A stretch of DNA of 64,000 nt, taken from positions 3,472,001 through 3,536,000 of the forward strand of contig NZ_CP194857.1 in the NCBI RefSeq assembly GCF_051020515.1. Direction: 5' to 3'. A program made the translations under genes and the position numbers. Of this stretch, positions 28,644-37,419 are shown piece by piece. Under the pieces are notes generated by a model. That model saw nothing but the letters and a program-made list of their open reading frames with translations. It had not been told where the DNA came from and did no database searches. Positions within the stretch are counted from its first letter, which is position 1, and the number at the start of each line of letters is the position of its first letter. The stretch comes from CALKWS01 sp051020515 (lineage in GTDB: Bacteria; Actinomycetota; Actinomycetes; Actinomycetales; Beutenbergiaceae).

Positions 28644-29715
28644 ATGCGCCAGCCGAACAACGATCACCGTCTGCGGGTCGGGTCACTGTTCTCCGGGTAT
28701 GGCGGTCTCGACCTCGCCGTCGAGGAAGTCTTCGACGCCCGCACGATCTGGTTCTCCGAAATCAACGAACCTGTTGCCCGTGTCTTCGCCCACCATTGGC
28801 CCGACGCTCCGAACCTCGGCGACATCACCACGATCGACTGGCAGACCGTCGAGCCTCGTCGATGTGCTCTGCGGCGGGTTCCCTTGTCAGGACGTCTCCA
28901 CGGTTGGCAAGATGGCCGGCCTTGCCCCCGGTACCCGATCCGGTCTCTGGGCACACATGGCGACCGCGATCGAGAAGCTGCAACCAGAGTGGGTCGTCAT
29001 CGAGAACGTACGCGGCCTGCTTACCGCAACCGCGTCCCGCCCGGCCCCGGAAGGAGACGACGATGGACGACGCAACCCCGAACCTGAAACCCCCGCAGGT
29101 GCAACCCTTCGCGGTGTGGAGCCCGACCCGTGGGGTCTGGGAGACCAGCCAGCCCGACCTCTACGGGCACTTGGCGCCGTACTCGGAGACCTGGCCGACC
29201 TCCGGTATGATGCGAGATGGATCGGCCTACCCGCGTCCGCAATCGGCGCACCACACCCCCGGTTCCGCATCTTCATCCTCGCGAACCGTACTGTTCCGAA
29301 CGCCGCTCGCCTCCGACTCCGCCAGGGGCGGGGAGACTCTGGATCTGGTGAAGGCCAGGCGTGGCACGATCGCCCTAAGCCATCAGGTGATAGACCTCGC
29401 GACCAGGCGCAGTCGTCGGTCGTCGGAGGCAACCTTCGCGCTGATCGCCGAGTTTTTCGGCAGTGGGGACGATACGGCCCAGCCATCTTCCGATGGGAAC
29501 GAATCATGGGACGAGTAGCGCCGGCGCCGACAGTACTGAACGACAGAACCGGACCACGCCCCGCCCCAGCGTTTGTGGAGTGGATCATGGGCCTGGACGC
29601 TGGTTGGGTGACCGACCCCGCGCTTGCGCTCACGCAATCGCAGCAACTTGCGGCGTTAGGTAATGGCGTCTTGCCAAAGCAGGCCGAAGCTGCCCTCCGA
29701 GCGCTGATCGGATGA
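28644..29715 (+). CDS. DNA (cytosine-5) methyltransferase, frameshifted
   Basis: ATG 28644 gives motif I in RVGSLFSGYGGLDLAVEEVF. Near 28858 the frame changes and motif IV follows (DVLCGGFPCQDVSTVGKMAG), then VIENVRGLL (VI), YDARWIGLPASAIGAPHPRF (VIII region) and C-terminal GNGVLPKQAEAALRAL (X). Total ~357 aa, the phage/ICE orphan type. No cognate nuclease is adjacent, so it may protect the element from host restriction. A second gene is encoded inside it in another frame (29063-29518). One base change near 28858 would join the two halves. Confidence 0.85.
29063..29518 (+). CDS. Small protein overprinted inside the cytosine methyltransferase gene
   Basis: The product is 151 aa (MDDATPNLKPPQVQPFAVWS…) read one frame off the methyltransferase. 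The ATG at 29063 has a strong ribosome binding site (GGAAGGAG, 29048-29055). The segment TWPTSGMMRDGSAYP, then SASSSSRTVLF and RTPLASDSARGG resembles small proteins I know from actinobacterial phages and elements at the same place inside Dcm-type genes. The overlapping methyltransferase reading is conserved here too, so both frames appear to be used. Function unknown. Confidence 0.6.
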   Translation: MDDATPNLKPPQVQPFAVWSPTRGVWETSQPDLYGHLAPYSETWPTSGMMRDGSAYPRPQSAHHTPGSASSSSRTVLFRTPLASDSARGGETLDLVKARRGTIALSHQVIDLATRRSRRSSEATFALIAEFFGSGDDTAQPSSDGNESWDE

Positions 29716-30065
29716 CAGCAGGGCGAATTGTCAAAGCAGCATGTATGCCTTGGTCGGAAATGGCGCGACGATGGGTCGGCGGTAGGTGGCGACGATCACA
29801 GTCTGGGACCATACAACGACAAGTTCCGAGCGGTGGTGGGCGGGCCTCGACTGCGGTCATTCGGAGCGCGTGGTGGCCTGTCGTCGCAGCAGTGACCCAC
29901 ACGGCAATCGGTGGGGTTGTTTCGCGATTCGTCGTGGCGATCGTCGTTACCGCCATCGTTGCGGCGTTGCTCGTTGCGCTTCGCGCGCAAGCCTCCGACA
30001 CTGCCTCTCAAGTAGCCGAGAAGTGGGCTGAGTTGTGCTCCATTGACCGACTCGCGGATCTGTGA
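29712..30065 (+). CDS. Possible small membrane protein
   Basis: Low-confidence gene of 117 aa starting at ATG 29712 and overlapping the methyltransferase stop by ATGA. The second half has one convincing transmembrane helix (SRFVVAIVVTAIVAALLVAL) and a charged tail (SDTASQVAEKWAELC). The first half (basic, no pattern) may not be coding. A different frame from 29786 (MATITVWDHTTTSSERWWAG) could be the true N-terminus joined by a frameshift. The rest of 29716-30177 shows nothing else. Confidence 0.3.
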   Translation: MTAGRIVKAACMPWSEMARRWVGGRWRRSQSGTIQRQVPSGGGRASTAVIRSAWWPVVAAVTHTAIGGVVSRFVVAIVVTAIVAALLVALRAQASDTASQVAEKWAELCSIDRLADL

Positions 30066-30177
30066 AGCGAGACTTGATCGACGACTGCCATCAGCGCCAC
30101 AGAGACACCTAATGGTGTCAGCAGCGCGTGTGGAAAACCGCCGATCAGGCGGGAGGCTTGTATGAGTTCCGTTTGGA

Positions 30178-30762
30178 GTGCTATACCGCGGCGAAAGCCT
30201 CAGCGACGATCACCGTGTGACTCCTGCAGATTCCTCCGCTCCTCCTCGTCCCTTTCATACCTCAAGGGCCGTTGACAAGGTTCCTCGCTGGGGATATGTG
30301 TCGCACGCGGTCGGCCGGTACGGTGCATCGTACTCGCGGCTGGTGGTTTATCCACCGAATGCGGACGAACGAACGCGACGGTTCGCGGAGGCTTGTCGTC
30401 TTTTCGTGCCGATTGCCGCTGGCGGCGGCCTGGTGGTGGGGCTTCTGCTGGCAGGAGTAGGCGCCCCCTTGGGGGCTAGTGCGTTGCTAATCGCAGGTGT
30501 CCTGCTCCCAGTGGGCGGCTATCTCGCTCTTCGTTCAGCTCCGGTGCGCCGATGCTCCGTCATGCTCTGGTCCTCGTGCTTTGCTTTTCACCCTGACGCG
30601 CGGGACGCGGAACGAGAAGAGGGTCTGTTGCTTTTTTCGCGGGTGCTCGAGGGCGCATCGCGATCGTTACGCCGTGGCGAGATGTCATCGGCGTCTTTCT
30701 ACCGCGTATGGCAGGCGATCTACGATGAAGTAGCCGAGATGAACGCTTCCCGGATCGAGTAG
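30178..30762 (+). CDS. Hypothetical membrane protein, DUF6611-like
   Basis: The product is up to 194 aa from GTG 30178; GTG 30217 is an equally possible start. It has a hydrophilic N-terminus with RWGYVSHAVGRYGASYSRLV and VYPPNADERTRRFAEACRLF, two adjacent hydrophobic helices (IAAGGGLVVGLLLAGVG, ASALLIAGVLLPVGGYLAL) and a C-terminal helical domain (LEGASRSLRRGEMS…YDEVAEMNA). The layout recalls the small actinobacterial DUF6611 proteins, recalled from memory and not checked. No known function. Confidence 0.55.
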   Translation: MLYRGESLSDDHRVTPADSSAPPRPFHTSRAVDKVPRWGYVSHAVGRYGASYSRLVVYPPNADERTRRFAEACRLFVPIAAGGGLVVGLLLAGVGAPLGASALLIAGVLLPVGGYLALRSAPVRRCSVMLWSSCFAFHPDARDAEREEGLLLFSRVLEGASRSLRRGEMSSASFYRVWQAIYDEVAEMNASRIE

Positions 30763-30789
30763 GCCGAAGAAGCACGCGCATGGATACGT

Positions 30790-31372
30790 TTAGCTGAGAG
30801 CTTCGGATACGACGTCGCGGATCGAGCTTTGCACGATCTCTGACCACTTCAGAAGGAAGCTTCCCTCGATTGGGTTGTCGCGGAGTCTTTCGCAGATGCG
30901 ATCTCGCAGCACAGTGGGGTCTGCTGTCCTATCGAGGACGATCGCGGTGACGCACACTGACCGGCCCGCGGTCATCTCGATGTCTGCGTGGATGCGGGTG
31001 ATCGCAGATGACGCCAGCCTGGCCAGGCGTTGGGTGTGCTGGGGTGCGCCCGTGTCGAGGACGAAGAGCAGGTGGCTCAGACGGGGGAGCTGCTCGCCGA
31101 GGATGCGCGCGAGGTTCCGCTCATCCTTGAGCCGGCTGCGCATCTTCGCTGGAGATGCCGTGTCCGCCGTGGGGAGGTGGATGCATCCGACTACACCGCG
31201 TATCCGTTCGGGTACGAAGTTCGCTTGCGATGCGGGTGGGTGATTGAGCGTGCCGGTGGTCGCGATGAGGTCGTGCAGAGCAGGGTGCTCGTCGCCGCGG
31301 ACGAGTATCGTCGGTACCGATCGAGCACTCTCAGCCGTGTTGGCGTCGGCCTCGTGTGCCTGTCACATGGGG
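30790..31372 (-). CDS. Unrecognised third gene of a paralogue cluster, start uncertain
   Basis: The frame is open from 31372 down to the stop at 30790 (~193 codons): SARSVPTILVRGDEHPALHD, then GVVGCIHLPTADTASPAKMR and LPRLSHLLFVLDTGAPQHTQ to SFLLKWSEIVQSSIRDVVSE. The first in-frame ATG is at 31143, leaving a coding-looking stretch upstream. An ATG at 31376-31378 is followed directly by TGA in this frame, so a frameshift near 31375 may separate the true start. It follows two related genes on the same strand. Family unknown. Confidence 0.45.
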
Positions 31373-31378
31373 GCCGTG

Positions 31379-31924
31379 TTATTTCATGCACCGCGCGCCC
31401 CATGTGGTGTCGTCGACATCTCCGGTTCGGGCCGTCGAGGTGTGCGGTCGCACTTGACTCAAAGCGACTGTCGACGCGCATCGGAACGCGATCACGGCCC
31501 CGGGTTCCGTGCCGGCTGGGATCCGAACATCAATGGATACCTGGTCTGCGCCGGTGACAGTGACGGTTCGCGTCTTCTTCGGTGGACGGGCGCCCACGAT
31601 GTGGGTCTGCGTGATCACGGAGGCGATCTCCTGGAGGCTCGCGTCGATGGTGATCTCCCGGCGATGTCCGTGTGGTTCGCCGGAAACGGCCGTGACGCGC
31701 GTGAGTACCCATGTGAAGTGAGTATCGCGCTGTCTGATGTCCACGGCGGACGTGACGAGCACGCTGGGGGTTCCACGCGATGACGCCAGTTGTGCCAACG
31801 ACCGGCCGGTGACCACCACATCATCTGCAGTGACGACGGCTCTCCTGTCTCGGCGGTGGATGTCTCGCGCTTGCGCTGCGTGGCGAAGTGCGCGAGCACT
31901 CAGGATGCTGTGAAGGAGGCTCAT
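31379..31924 (-). CDS. Unrecognised protein, paralogue of the next upstream gene
   Basis: The product is 181 aa; its ATG overlaps the stop of the gene at 31921-32481 by four bases. It shares with that gene the order TADDVVVTGRSLAQLASSRG (a 'DDV-V-G-SL' block), TPSVLVTSAVDIRQRD, and a C-terminal GAVIAFRCASTVALSQVRP, probably a small barrel near the end. The two are diverged tandem duplicates. No family, membrane segment or signal peptide is recognised. Function unknown. Confidence 0.6.
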   Translation of the reverse strand: MSLLHSILSARALRHAAQARDIHRRDRRAVVTADDVVVTGRSLAQLASSRGTPSVLVTSAVDIRQRDTHFTWVLTRVTAVSGEPHGHRREITIDASLQEIASVITQTHIVGARPPKKTRTVTVTGADQVSIDVRIPAGTEPGAVIAFRCASTVALSQVRPHTSTARTGDVDDTTWGARCMK

Positions 31925-32481
31925 GAAAGCTCTTCTCCAGTCTCCGAGACGGTGCCGCTGCTTCGAAGCTCTGTTGCGTGGCTGGGGCGGAGCTGGGCGA
32001 GGGAGATCGAGCTGCGGGATGGGACGGCGAGGAGGTCACCGGCATGGAGGTCGCTCGGCAGTGCAGCAACCGGGTAGGGCAACGCCGGCGCGCCGAGCTC
32101 TCCCGGGATGAGTTCGAACGATTGCAGACGTGCGATGGATACCCGCCCGATCAGACGGCACTCGCTCCAGCAGGCGTCAAGGTTAGTGCCCCAGGAATCC
32201 GTCAGCGCGATCGCGCGATGCTCCGGCGTGTCGACGATGACCGTGATCTTCATGGCCACCACAGTCCTGGTTCCCGTCAACTCCGGGTGACGCGAGTCCA
32301 GGATGGGATCGTCGCCAGTGAGCACGCACGGCGTTCCGCAGAGGTCGACGTACTGGCGCAGCGAGATTCCACTCACAGTGACATCGTCGGTGGTTGCTTC
32401 GGTGTGCGCGGGCCACTCGGCAAGAGCTATCGGGGTGGGAAGGCTTCGCCGGAGGGTGGGGAGTATCTCAGTCAGGGTCAC
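31921..32481 (-). CDS. Unrecognised protein, first of two tandem paralogues
   Basis: The product is 186 aa from GTG 32481. Shared blocks with its downstream paralogue are TTDDVTVSGISLRQYVDLCG, TPCVLTGDDPILDSRH, VVAMKITVIVDTPEHRAIAL and a terminal GDLLAVPSRSSISLAQLRP. The gene heads a three-gene operon and is divergent from the kdp operon, with ~280 bases between. The operon might be related to the kdp region, but nothing in the sequence shows a role. Confidence 0.6.
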   Translation of the reverse strand: MTLTEILPTLRRSLPTPIALAEWPAHTEATTDDVTVSGISLRQYVDLCGTPCVLTGDDPILDSRHPELTGTRTVVAMKITVIVDTPEHRAIALTDSWGTNLDACWSECRLIGRVSIARLQSFELIPGELGAPALPYPVAALPSDLHAGDLLAVPSRSSISLAQLRPSHATELRSSGTVSETGEELS

Positions 32482-32525
32482 TCTTCCGTCTTAGGACGCG
32501 TAGGGGGTTGTGCGGAAGGAGCGTA

Positions 32526-32665
32526 AACGGAACCCATACGGCGATCGCCCAAATCCTTACGGTCACCGCCGCCGGCCCGGGTACACAACGGTGACGGCCC
32601 TGCTTCTGGACGCCCTGGTGTAAGGGGAGCGTTAGGTTCCCGTGCCTTCCTGTATGGGTTCCGTT
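32526..32665. repeat. 14-bp inverted repeat pair in the kdp upstream region
   Basis: AACGGAACCCATAC (32526-32539) and its exact reverse complement GTATGGGTTCCGTT (32652-32665) flank 112 bases. A shorter CGGTCACCG/CGGTGACGG pair lies inside (about 32570-32597). It could be a regulatory region for the divergent genes, an RNA structure, or the ends of a lost small element. No transposase is present. The rest of 32482-32759 shows no gene and no riboswitch that I can recognise. Confidence 0.5.
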
Positions 32666-32759
32666 AGGGCCCCGTTTTTGCGGTGTCAGGAGGTGTTTGA
32701 TCGGGAGTTGCGCTTGGAATTGGGCGTGCGGCTGCGGTCTTGCTGTCGCTGTTCTCCGA

Positions 32760-32855
32760 ATGGAGTTTGTTGTGCTTGACATTGTCTACGTGCTGGGCGT
32801 GATCGTCCTGTTCGTAGTCGTTGGCTTGGTCGGGAAGGCGGTGGAGAAGCTGTGA
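32760..32855 (+). CDS. 31-aa membrane peptide coupled to kdpF
   Basis: ATG 32760 to TGA 32855 encodes MEFVVLDIVYVLGVIVLFVV followed by VGLVGKAVEKL: one transmembrane helix with a short charged tail. Its stop overlaps the kdpF start as GTGA. KdpF itself is a tiny one-helix subunit, so this may be a second single-helix partner of the Kdp pump. I know no characterised function. The coupling and clean hydrophobic pattern argue that it is translated. Confidence 0.6.
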   Translation: MEFVVLDIVYVLGVIVLFVVVGLVGKAVEKL

Positions 32856-32941
32856 TCGTGTTCGAGTTTCTTGCTGCTGCTCTCGGGGTCGCGGCTGTGT
32901 TCTATCTCGTGTTCGCTCTCGTGAAGCCGGAGCGTTTCTGA
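32852..32941 (+). CDS. kdpF: Potassium-transporting ATPase KdpF subunit
   Basis: The product is 29 aa from GTG 32852: VIVFEFLAAALGVAAVFYLV ending FALVKPERF. The single helix with a C-terminal K-P-E-R-F matches KdpF, which stabilises the KdpABC complex in the membrane. Its stop shares a base with the kdpA start (TGATG) and its start overlaps the preceding small gene, so the three are translationally coupled. Confidence 0.88.
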   Translation: MIVFEFLAAALGVAAVFYLVFALVKPERF

Positions 32942-34611
32942 TGGAGTGGGGTTTGCTTATCGCGAGCGTCGCCACGCTCGTCCTCGCCCTGGGGTTGCTG
33001 TACCGGCCTGTGGGCGACTATATGGCTTGGGTGTTCACGACCCGGAAGGACTGGAAAGTCGAACGGGGAATCTACAAAGTCATCGGGGTCGATCCGTCTC
33101 AGGAGCAGTCCTGGCAGGCGTATCTGCGTTCTGTCCTGTACTTCTCGATCGTCGGCGTTCTGCTGCTGTTCTTGATGCAGCGCACGCAGCAGTGGCTGCC
33201 GTACTCCCTCGGTAACGAGAACGTCGAGCCGGGTGTTGCGTTCAACACCGCGATCTCCTTCGTGACGAACACGAACTGGCAGGCGTATTCGGGTGAGGAC
33301 CTCGCCTACACGGTTCAGTTCGCTGGCCTTGCCGTACAGAACTTCGTCTCCGCTGCGACGGGTATCGCTGTCGCCGTGGCGCTCGTTCGCGGGTTCGCGT
33401 ACCGCAGATCGGGAACGATCGGGAACTTCTGGGTCGACCTCATCCGCGGCACGTTCCGCATCCTCCTGCCGATCTCGATCGTCGGCGCGATCGTACTAAT
33501 CGCGGGCGGCGTCGTGCAGAACTTCAACGGCTACGTCGATGTGACCACCATCACCGGTGGAACGCAGACCATCCCGGGTGGCCCCGTTGCCTCTCAGGAG
33601 GTCATCAAGGAGCTCGGCACGAACGGTGGCGGTTTCTACAACGCGAACGCTTCGCATCCGTTCGAGAACCCGACGGGGTGGACGAGCCTGTTCCAGGCGT
33701 TCCTGATCCTGCTGATCCCGTTCTCGCTTCCGCGCACGTTCGGGAAGATGGTTGGCGACAATCGTCAGGGATACGCGATCCTCGCCGCGATGGGCACCCT
33801 GTATCTGGTCTCGGTGAGCGCGCTGGCAGCATTCGAGTTCGCCGGACAGGGTACTGCGCCGGAACTGGCCGGGGCCGCGATGGAAGGGAAGGAAGCCCGA
33901 TTCGGACTCGTGCAATCTGTTCTCTATGCGGCGACGACCACGTTGACCTCGACCGGGTCGGTGAACTCGATGCACGACTCGTACACCGGGCTGGGCGGGA
34001 TGATCCCGATGGTCAACATGCTGCTGGGCGAGATCGCTCCCGGTGGTGTCGGAGCCGGCCTGTACGGGATGCTGATCATCGCGGTGATCGCCGTGTTCGT
34101 TGCGGGGCTGCTCGTTGGCCGCACCCCTGAATACCTCGGGAAGAAGATCGGGCCGCGGGAGATGAAGCTTGCGAGCATGTACATCCTCGTCATGCCGATC
34201 CTCGTCCTCGGTGGTGTCGCATTGAGCTTCGCCATCCCGGCCCTTCGAGACAGCATCGTGAACGAATCGCTCACGAACACCGGCTCGCACGGCCTGTCCG
34301 AGGTGATCTACGCCTTCGCATCGGGCGCGAACAACAACGGCTCCGCATTCGCAGGGTTGACCGCCAGCACCCCGTGGCTGACCGCCGCGATCGGTGTCGC
34401 GATGCTGTTCGGCCGGTTCATCCCGATCGCTCTCGTCCTCGCGCTGGCCGGTTCCCTCGCCGCACAGGACAAGGTTCCCGCAACGGCCGGAACCTTGCCT
34501 ACACACCGTCCGTTGTTCGTCGGTCTGACCGTCGGTACCGCGGTTCTGGTGACTGCTCTCGTTTTCTTCCCCGTTCTCACGCTGGGTCCCCTGGCGGAAG
34601 GGCTGCTGTAA
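32941..34611 (+). CDS. kdpA: Potassium-transporting ATPase, K+-binding subunit KdpA
   Basis: The product is 556 aa from ATG 32941 (MEWGLLIASVATLVLALGLL). KdpA is the channel-like membrane subunit of the high-affinity K+ pump. The four selectivity-filter repeats can be seen as FVTNTNWQAYSG, GTNGGGFYNANASHPFENP, TLTSTGSVNSM and ASGANNNGSAF. About ten transmembrane helices, full length and no frame break. Two bases separate its stop from kdpB. Confidence 0.96.
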   Translation: MEWGLLIASVATLVLALGLLYRPVGDYMAWVFTTRKDWKVERGIYKVIGVDPSQEQSWQAYLRSVLYFSIVGVLLLFLMQRTQQWLPYSLGNENVEPGVAFNTAISFVTNTNWQAYSGEDLAYTVQFAGLAVQNFVSAATGIAVAVALVRGFAYRRSGTIGNFWVDLIRGTFRILLPISIVGAIVLIAGGVVQNFNGYVDVTTITGGTQTIPGGPVASQEVIKELGTNGGGFYNANASHPFENPTGWTSLFQAFLILLIPFSLPRTFGKMVGDNRQGYAILAAMGTLYLVSVSALAAFEFAGQGTAPELAGAAMEGKEARFGLVQSVLYAATTTLTSTGSVNSMHDSYTGLGGMIPMVNMLLGEIAPGGVGAGLYGMLIIAVIAVFVAGLLVGRTPEYLGKKIGPREMKLASMYILVMPILVLGGVALSFAIPALRDSIVNESLTNTGSHGLSEVIYAFASGANNNGSAFAGLTASTPWLTAAIGVAMLFGRFIPIALVLALAGSLAAQDKVPATAGTLPTHRPLFVGLTVGTAVLVTALVFFPVLTLGPLAEGLL

Positions 34612-34613
34612 AC

Positions 34614-36770
34614 ATGTCCACCATTACCCCAACCCCTCTGGCCGAAGCGCCGCACGCGACCACTCGCGCGCCACGCAAGACGCTCACCTGGGCACAGATC
34701 CGCACCGCCCTCCCGGGAGCGCTCCGCAAGCTCAATCCGCGCGCGCAGTGGCGAAACCCCGTGATGTTTATCGTGTGGGTGGGCGCCGCCCTCACCACCC
34801 TCCTCGCTGTCGCCGAACCTTTCCTGGGCGGACCCGCCGAGTCGGGCGGGACGAGTGTTCCTTGGTCGTTCACCTGGATCATCGCCGTATGGCTCTGGCT
34901 CACGGTCCTGTTCGCGAATCTCGCCGAGTCGATCGCCGAAGGTCGCGGTAAGGCCCAGGCCGACACATTACGCAAAACCCGCACCAGCACCACCGCACAC
35001 CATGTCGCCGACTACCAACCTGGTGCAGATCCAGCCGCCGAGCGAGCCGCCATAAAGGACCTATCCTCGGCAGACCTGCGATTGGGCGACACGGTTGTTG
35101 TGTCCGCTGGTGAGCTGATCCCCGGCGATGGCGACATCGTGTGGGGCATCGCAAGCGTGGACGAATCGGCCATCACCGGTGAATCCGCACCCGTTATTCG
35201 CGAGTCCGGTGGCGACCGATCCGCCGTCACCGGCGGTACCCGCGTGCTGTCCGACCGTATCGTCGTGCGAATCACTTCCAAGCCGGGCGAAACGTTCGTA
35301 GACCGGATGATCGCGCTCGTCGAAGGCGCCGCCCGTCAGCGCACCCCGAACGAGATCGCGCTGAACATCCTGCTCGCGTCGTTGTCGATCGTCTTCGTCG
35401 TCGTCGCGCTCACGCTCAACCCGATCGCGTCCTATCCGGCGAGCCCCGCCAGCATCACCGTCCTCGTCGCCCTTCTGGTGTGCCTCATTCCGACGACGAT
35501 CGGCGCGTTGCTGTCCGCGATCGGTATCGCGGGGATGGACCGGCTCGTTCAGCGCAATGTGCTGGCCATGTCTGGACGTGCGGTGGAAGCTGCCGGTGAC
35601 GTGACCACGCTATTGCTGGATAAGACAGGAACCATCACCTACGGCAACCGTCGAGCGACAGCCTTCGTTCGCCTGGACGGTGTCCGCGAGCAGGAACTCA
35701 TCGAAACGGCCGCGCTGTCTTCGCTCGCCGACCCGACTCCAGAAGGGAAGTCGATCGTTGACCTTGCCCGCGCGGAGGGCGTCGACGTGGGTGCTGCACC
35801 GCGCGGAGAGATCGTCCCGTTCACCGCTCAAACGCGGATGTCCGGGCTCGACGTGCCCGACGGCACCCAGATCCGCAAGGGAGCCGGTTCCGCGATCACC
35901 GCGTGGCTGGAAGAAGACGGGACGCGGCTTCCCAGCAGCGAACTGGCAGAGCTCGATGAGCATGTCGAACACATCTCCCGATCCGGCGGCACCCCCCTCG
36001 TTGTCGCCGTCAAAGCGGCGACTGGCGAACGTCGAGTCCTCGGCGTGATCCACCTCAAGGACATCGTCAAGGAGGGCCTGACCGAGCGGTTCGCCGAGTT
36101 GCGTGCAATGGGCATCCGGACCGTGATGGTCACCGGGGACAACCCGTTGACCGCGGCGGCGATCGCGAAGGAAGCCGGCGTCGACGACTTCCTTGCCGAA
36201 GCGACACCGGAACAGAAGCTCGCCTTTATCCGCAAGGAGCAGGAGGGCGGCAACCTCGTCGCGATGACCGGTGACGGCACCAACGACGCCCCCGCGCTCG
36301 CGCAGGCTGACGTCGGTGTCGCGATGAATACGGGGACCTCGGCAGCCAAAGAGGCCGGCAACATGGTCGATCTCGACTCCGACCCGACCAAGCTCATCGA
36401 CATCGTCGCCATCGGCAAGCAGCTGCTCATCACCCGGGGCGCGTTGACCACGTTCTCGATCGCGAACGACATCGCGAAGTACTTCGCGATCATCCCCGCA
36501 ATCTTCATGGGTGTGTTCCCCGGCCTTGCGGTGTTGAACATCATGGGTCTGCACTCACCTGCATCTGCAGTGCTGTCCGCAGTGATCTTCAACGCGATCG
36601 TGATCGTGTTCCTCGTGCCCCTCGCGCTGCGCGGAGTCAAATACCGGCCGATGAACGCATCGAAGATCCTCGGCCGCAACCTCGCCATCTATGGGCTCGG
36701 CGGCATCATCGCCCCCTTTATCGGGATCTGGCTCATCGACCTGTTCGTGCGCCTCATCCCCGGCTTCTGA
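34614..36770 (+). CDS. kdpB: Potassium-transporting P-type ATPase KdpB
   Basis: The product is 718 aa from ATG 34614. The P-type ATPase elements are all present: actuator loop SVDESAITGESAP, phosphorylation site LLLDKTGTITYG, nucleotide-binding VMVTGDNPLTAAAIAKEAG and hinge AMTGDGTNDAPALAQADVG. It energises K+ uptake through KdpA by ATP hydrolysis at the cytoplasmic face. Full length and intact. Confidence 0.96.
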   Translation: MSTITPTPLAEAPHATTRAPRKTLTWAQIRTALPGALRKLNPRAQWRNPVMFIVWVGAALTTLLAVAEPFLGGPAESGGTSVPWSFTWIIAVWLWLTVLFANLAESIAEGRGKAQADTLRKTRTSTTAHHVADYQPGADPAAERAAIKDLSSADLRLGDTVVVSAGELIPGDGDIVWGIASVDESAITGESAPVIRESGGDRSAVTGGTRVLSDRIVVRITSKPGETFVDRMIALVEGAARQRTPNEIALNILLASLSIVFVVVALTLNPIASYPASPASITVLVALLVCLIPTTIGALLSAIGIAGMDRLVQRNVLAMSGRAVEAAGDVTTLLLDKTGTITYGNRRATAFVRLDGVREQELIETAALSSLADPTPEGKSIVDLARAEGVDVGAAPRGEIVPFTAQTRMSGLDVPDGTQIRKGAGSAITAWLEEDGTRLPSSELAELDEHVEHISRSGGTPLVVAVKAATGERRVLGVIHLKDIVKEGLTERFAELRAMGIRTVMVTGDNPLTAAAIAKEAGVDDFLAEATPEQKLAFIRKEQEGGNLVAMTGDGTNDAPALAQADVGVAMNTGTSAAKEAGNMVDLDSDPTKLIDIVAIGKQLLITRGALTTFSIANDIAKYFAIIPAIFMGVFPGLAVLNIMGLHSPASAVLSAVIFNAIVIVFLVPLALRGVKYRPMNASKILGRNLAIYGLGGIIAPFIGIWLIDLFVRLIPGF

Positions 36771-36798
36771 CACTCTCAACCAAAGGAATGAAATCATC

Positions 36799-37417
36799 AT
36801 GAATGCTGCCACGCGCAGCAGCGGACGGACACTGTGGGTCGCCCACACGTGCGCTGCTCATCATGTTCACCGTCGTCCTCGGGGTCGGCTACACGCTTCT
36901 GATCACCGGAATCGGACAACTTGCCTTCCCCTCTCAAGCGAACGGATCACCGCTCAGCAACAGTGACGGCGAGGCCGTTGGTTCATCCCTCATCGGCCAG
37001 TCCTTCACAGACGCGGAAGGCGATCCGCTGCCGGAGTATTTCCAGTCGCGACCCTCGGCCGCCGGCGACGGCTACGACGGCACCTCCTCCTCGGGAACGA
37101 ACTGGGGGCCCGAGAACGAGGAACTGATCGGCGCGATCACCGAACGCAAGGCCGAGATCGCAGCGTTCAACGGTGTCGACCCGGATCAGGTGCCCGCAGA
37201 CGCGGTCACCGCTTCCAGTTCCGGTCTCGATCCCCACATTAGTCCCGCCTACGCGGCGATCCAGATCCAGCGCGTCGCCGACGCGCGCGGCCTGCCCCTG
37301 GGACAAGTTCAGGAACTCGTGGCTGAATGGACAAAGGAACCTGATCTGGGATACCTCGGCGACCGCGTCGTGAACGTGGTGGAGCTGAACCTGGCGCTGG
37401 ACGAGCTGGAGGACTGA
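36799..37417 (+). CDS. kdpC: Potassium-transporting ATPase subunit KdpC, frameshifted
   Basis: ATG 36799 starts MNAATRSSGRTLWV. After ~36850 the protein continues in the other frame with the transmembrane helix ALLIMFTVVLGVGYTLLITG. Then come GSSLIGQSFTDAEGDPLPEY, YFQSRPSAAGDGYDGTSSSG (KdpC signature) and SGLDPHISPAYAAIQIQRVA. Total ~206 aa, the normal KdpC length. KdpC helps assemble KdpA and KdpB and raises ATP affinity. One base removed near 36850 restores the frame. Confidence 0.88.
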
Positions 37418-37419
37418 CC

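Noticed and set aside
32482..32759. Cyclic-di-AMP riboswitch before the kdp operon
   Set aside because: The place is suitable, but I could not find the conserved core; only inverted repeats are visible.
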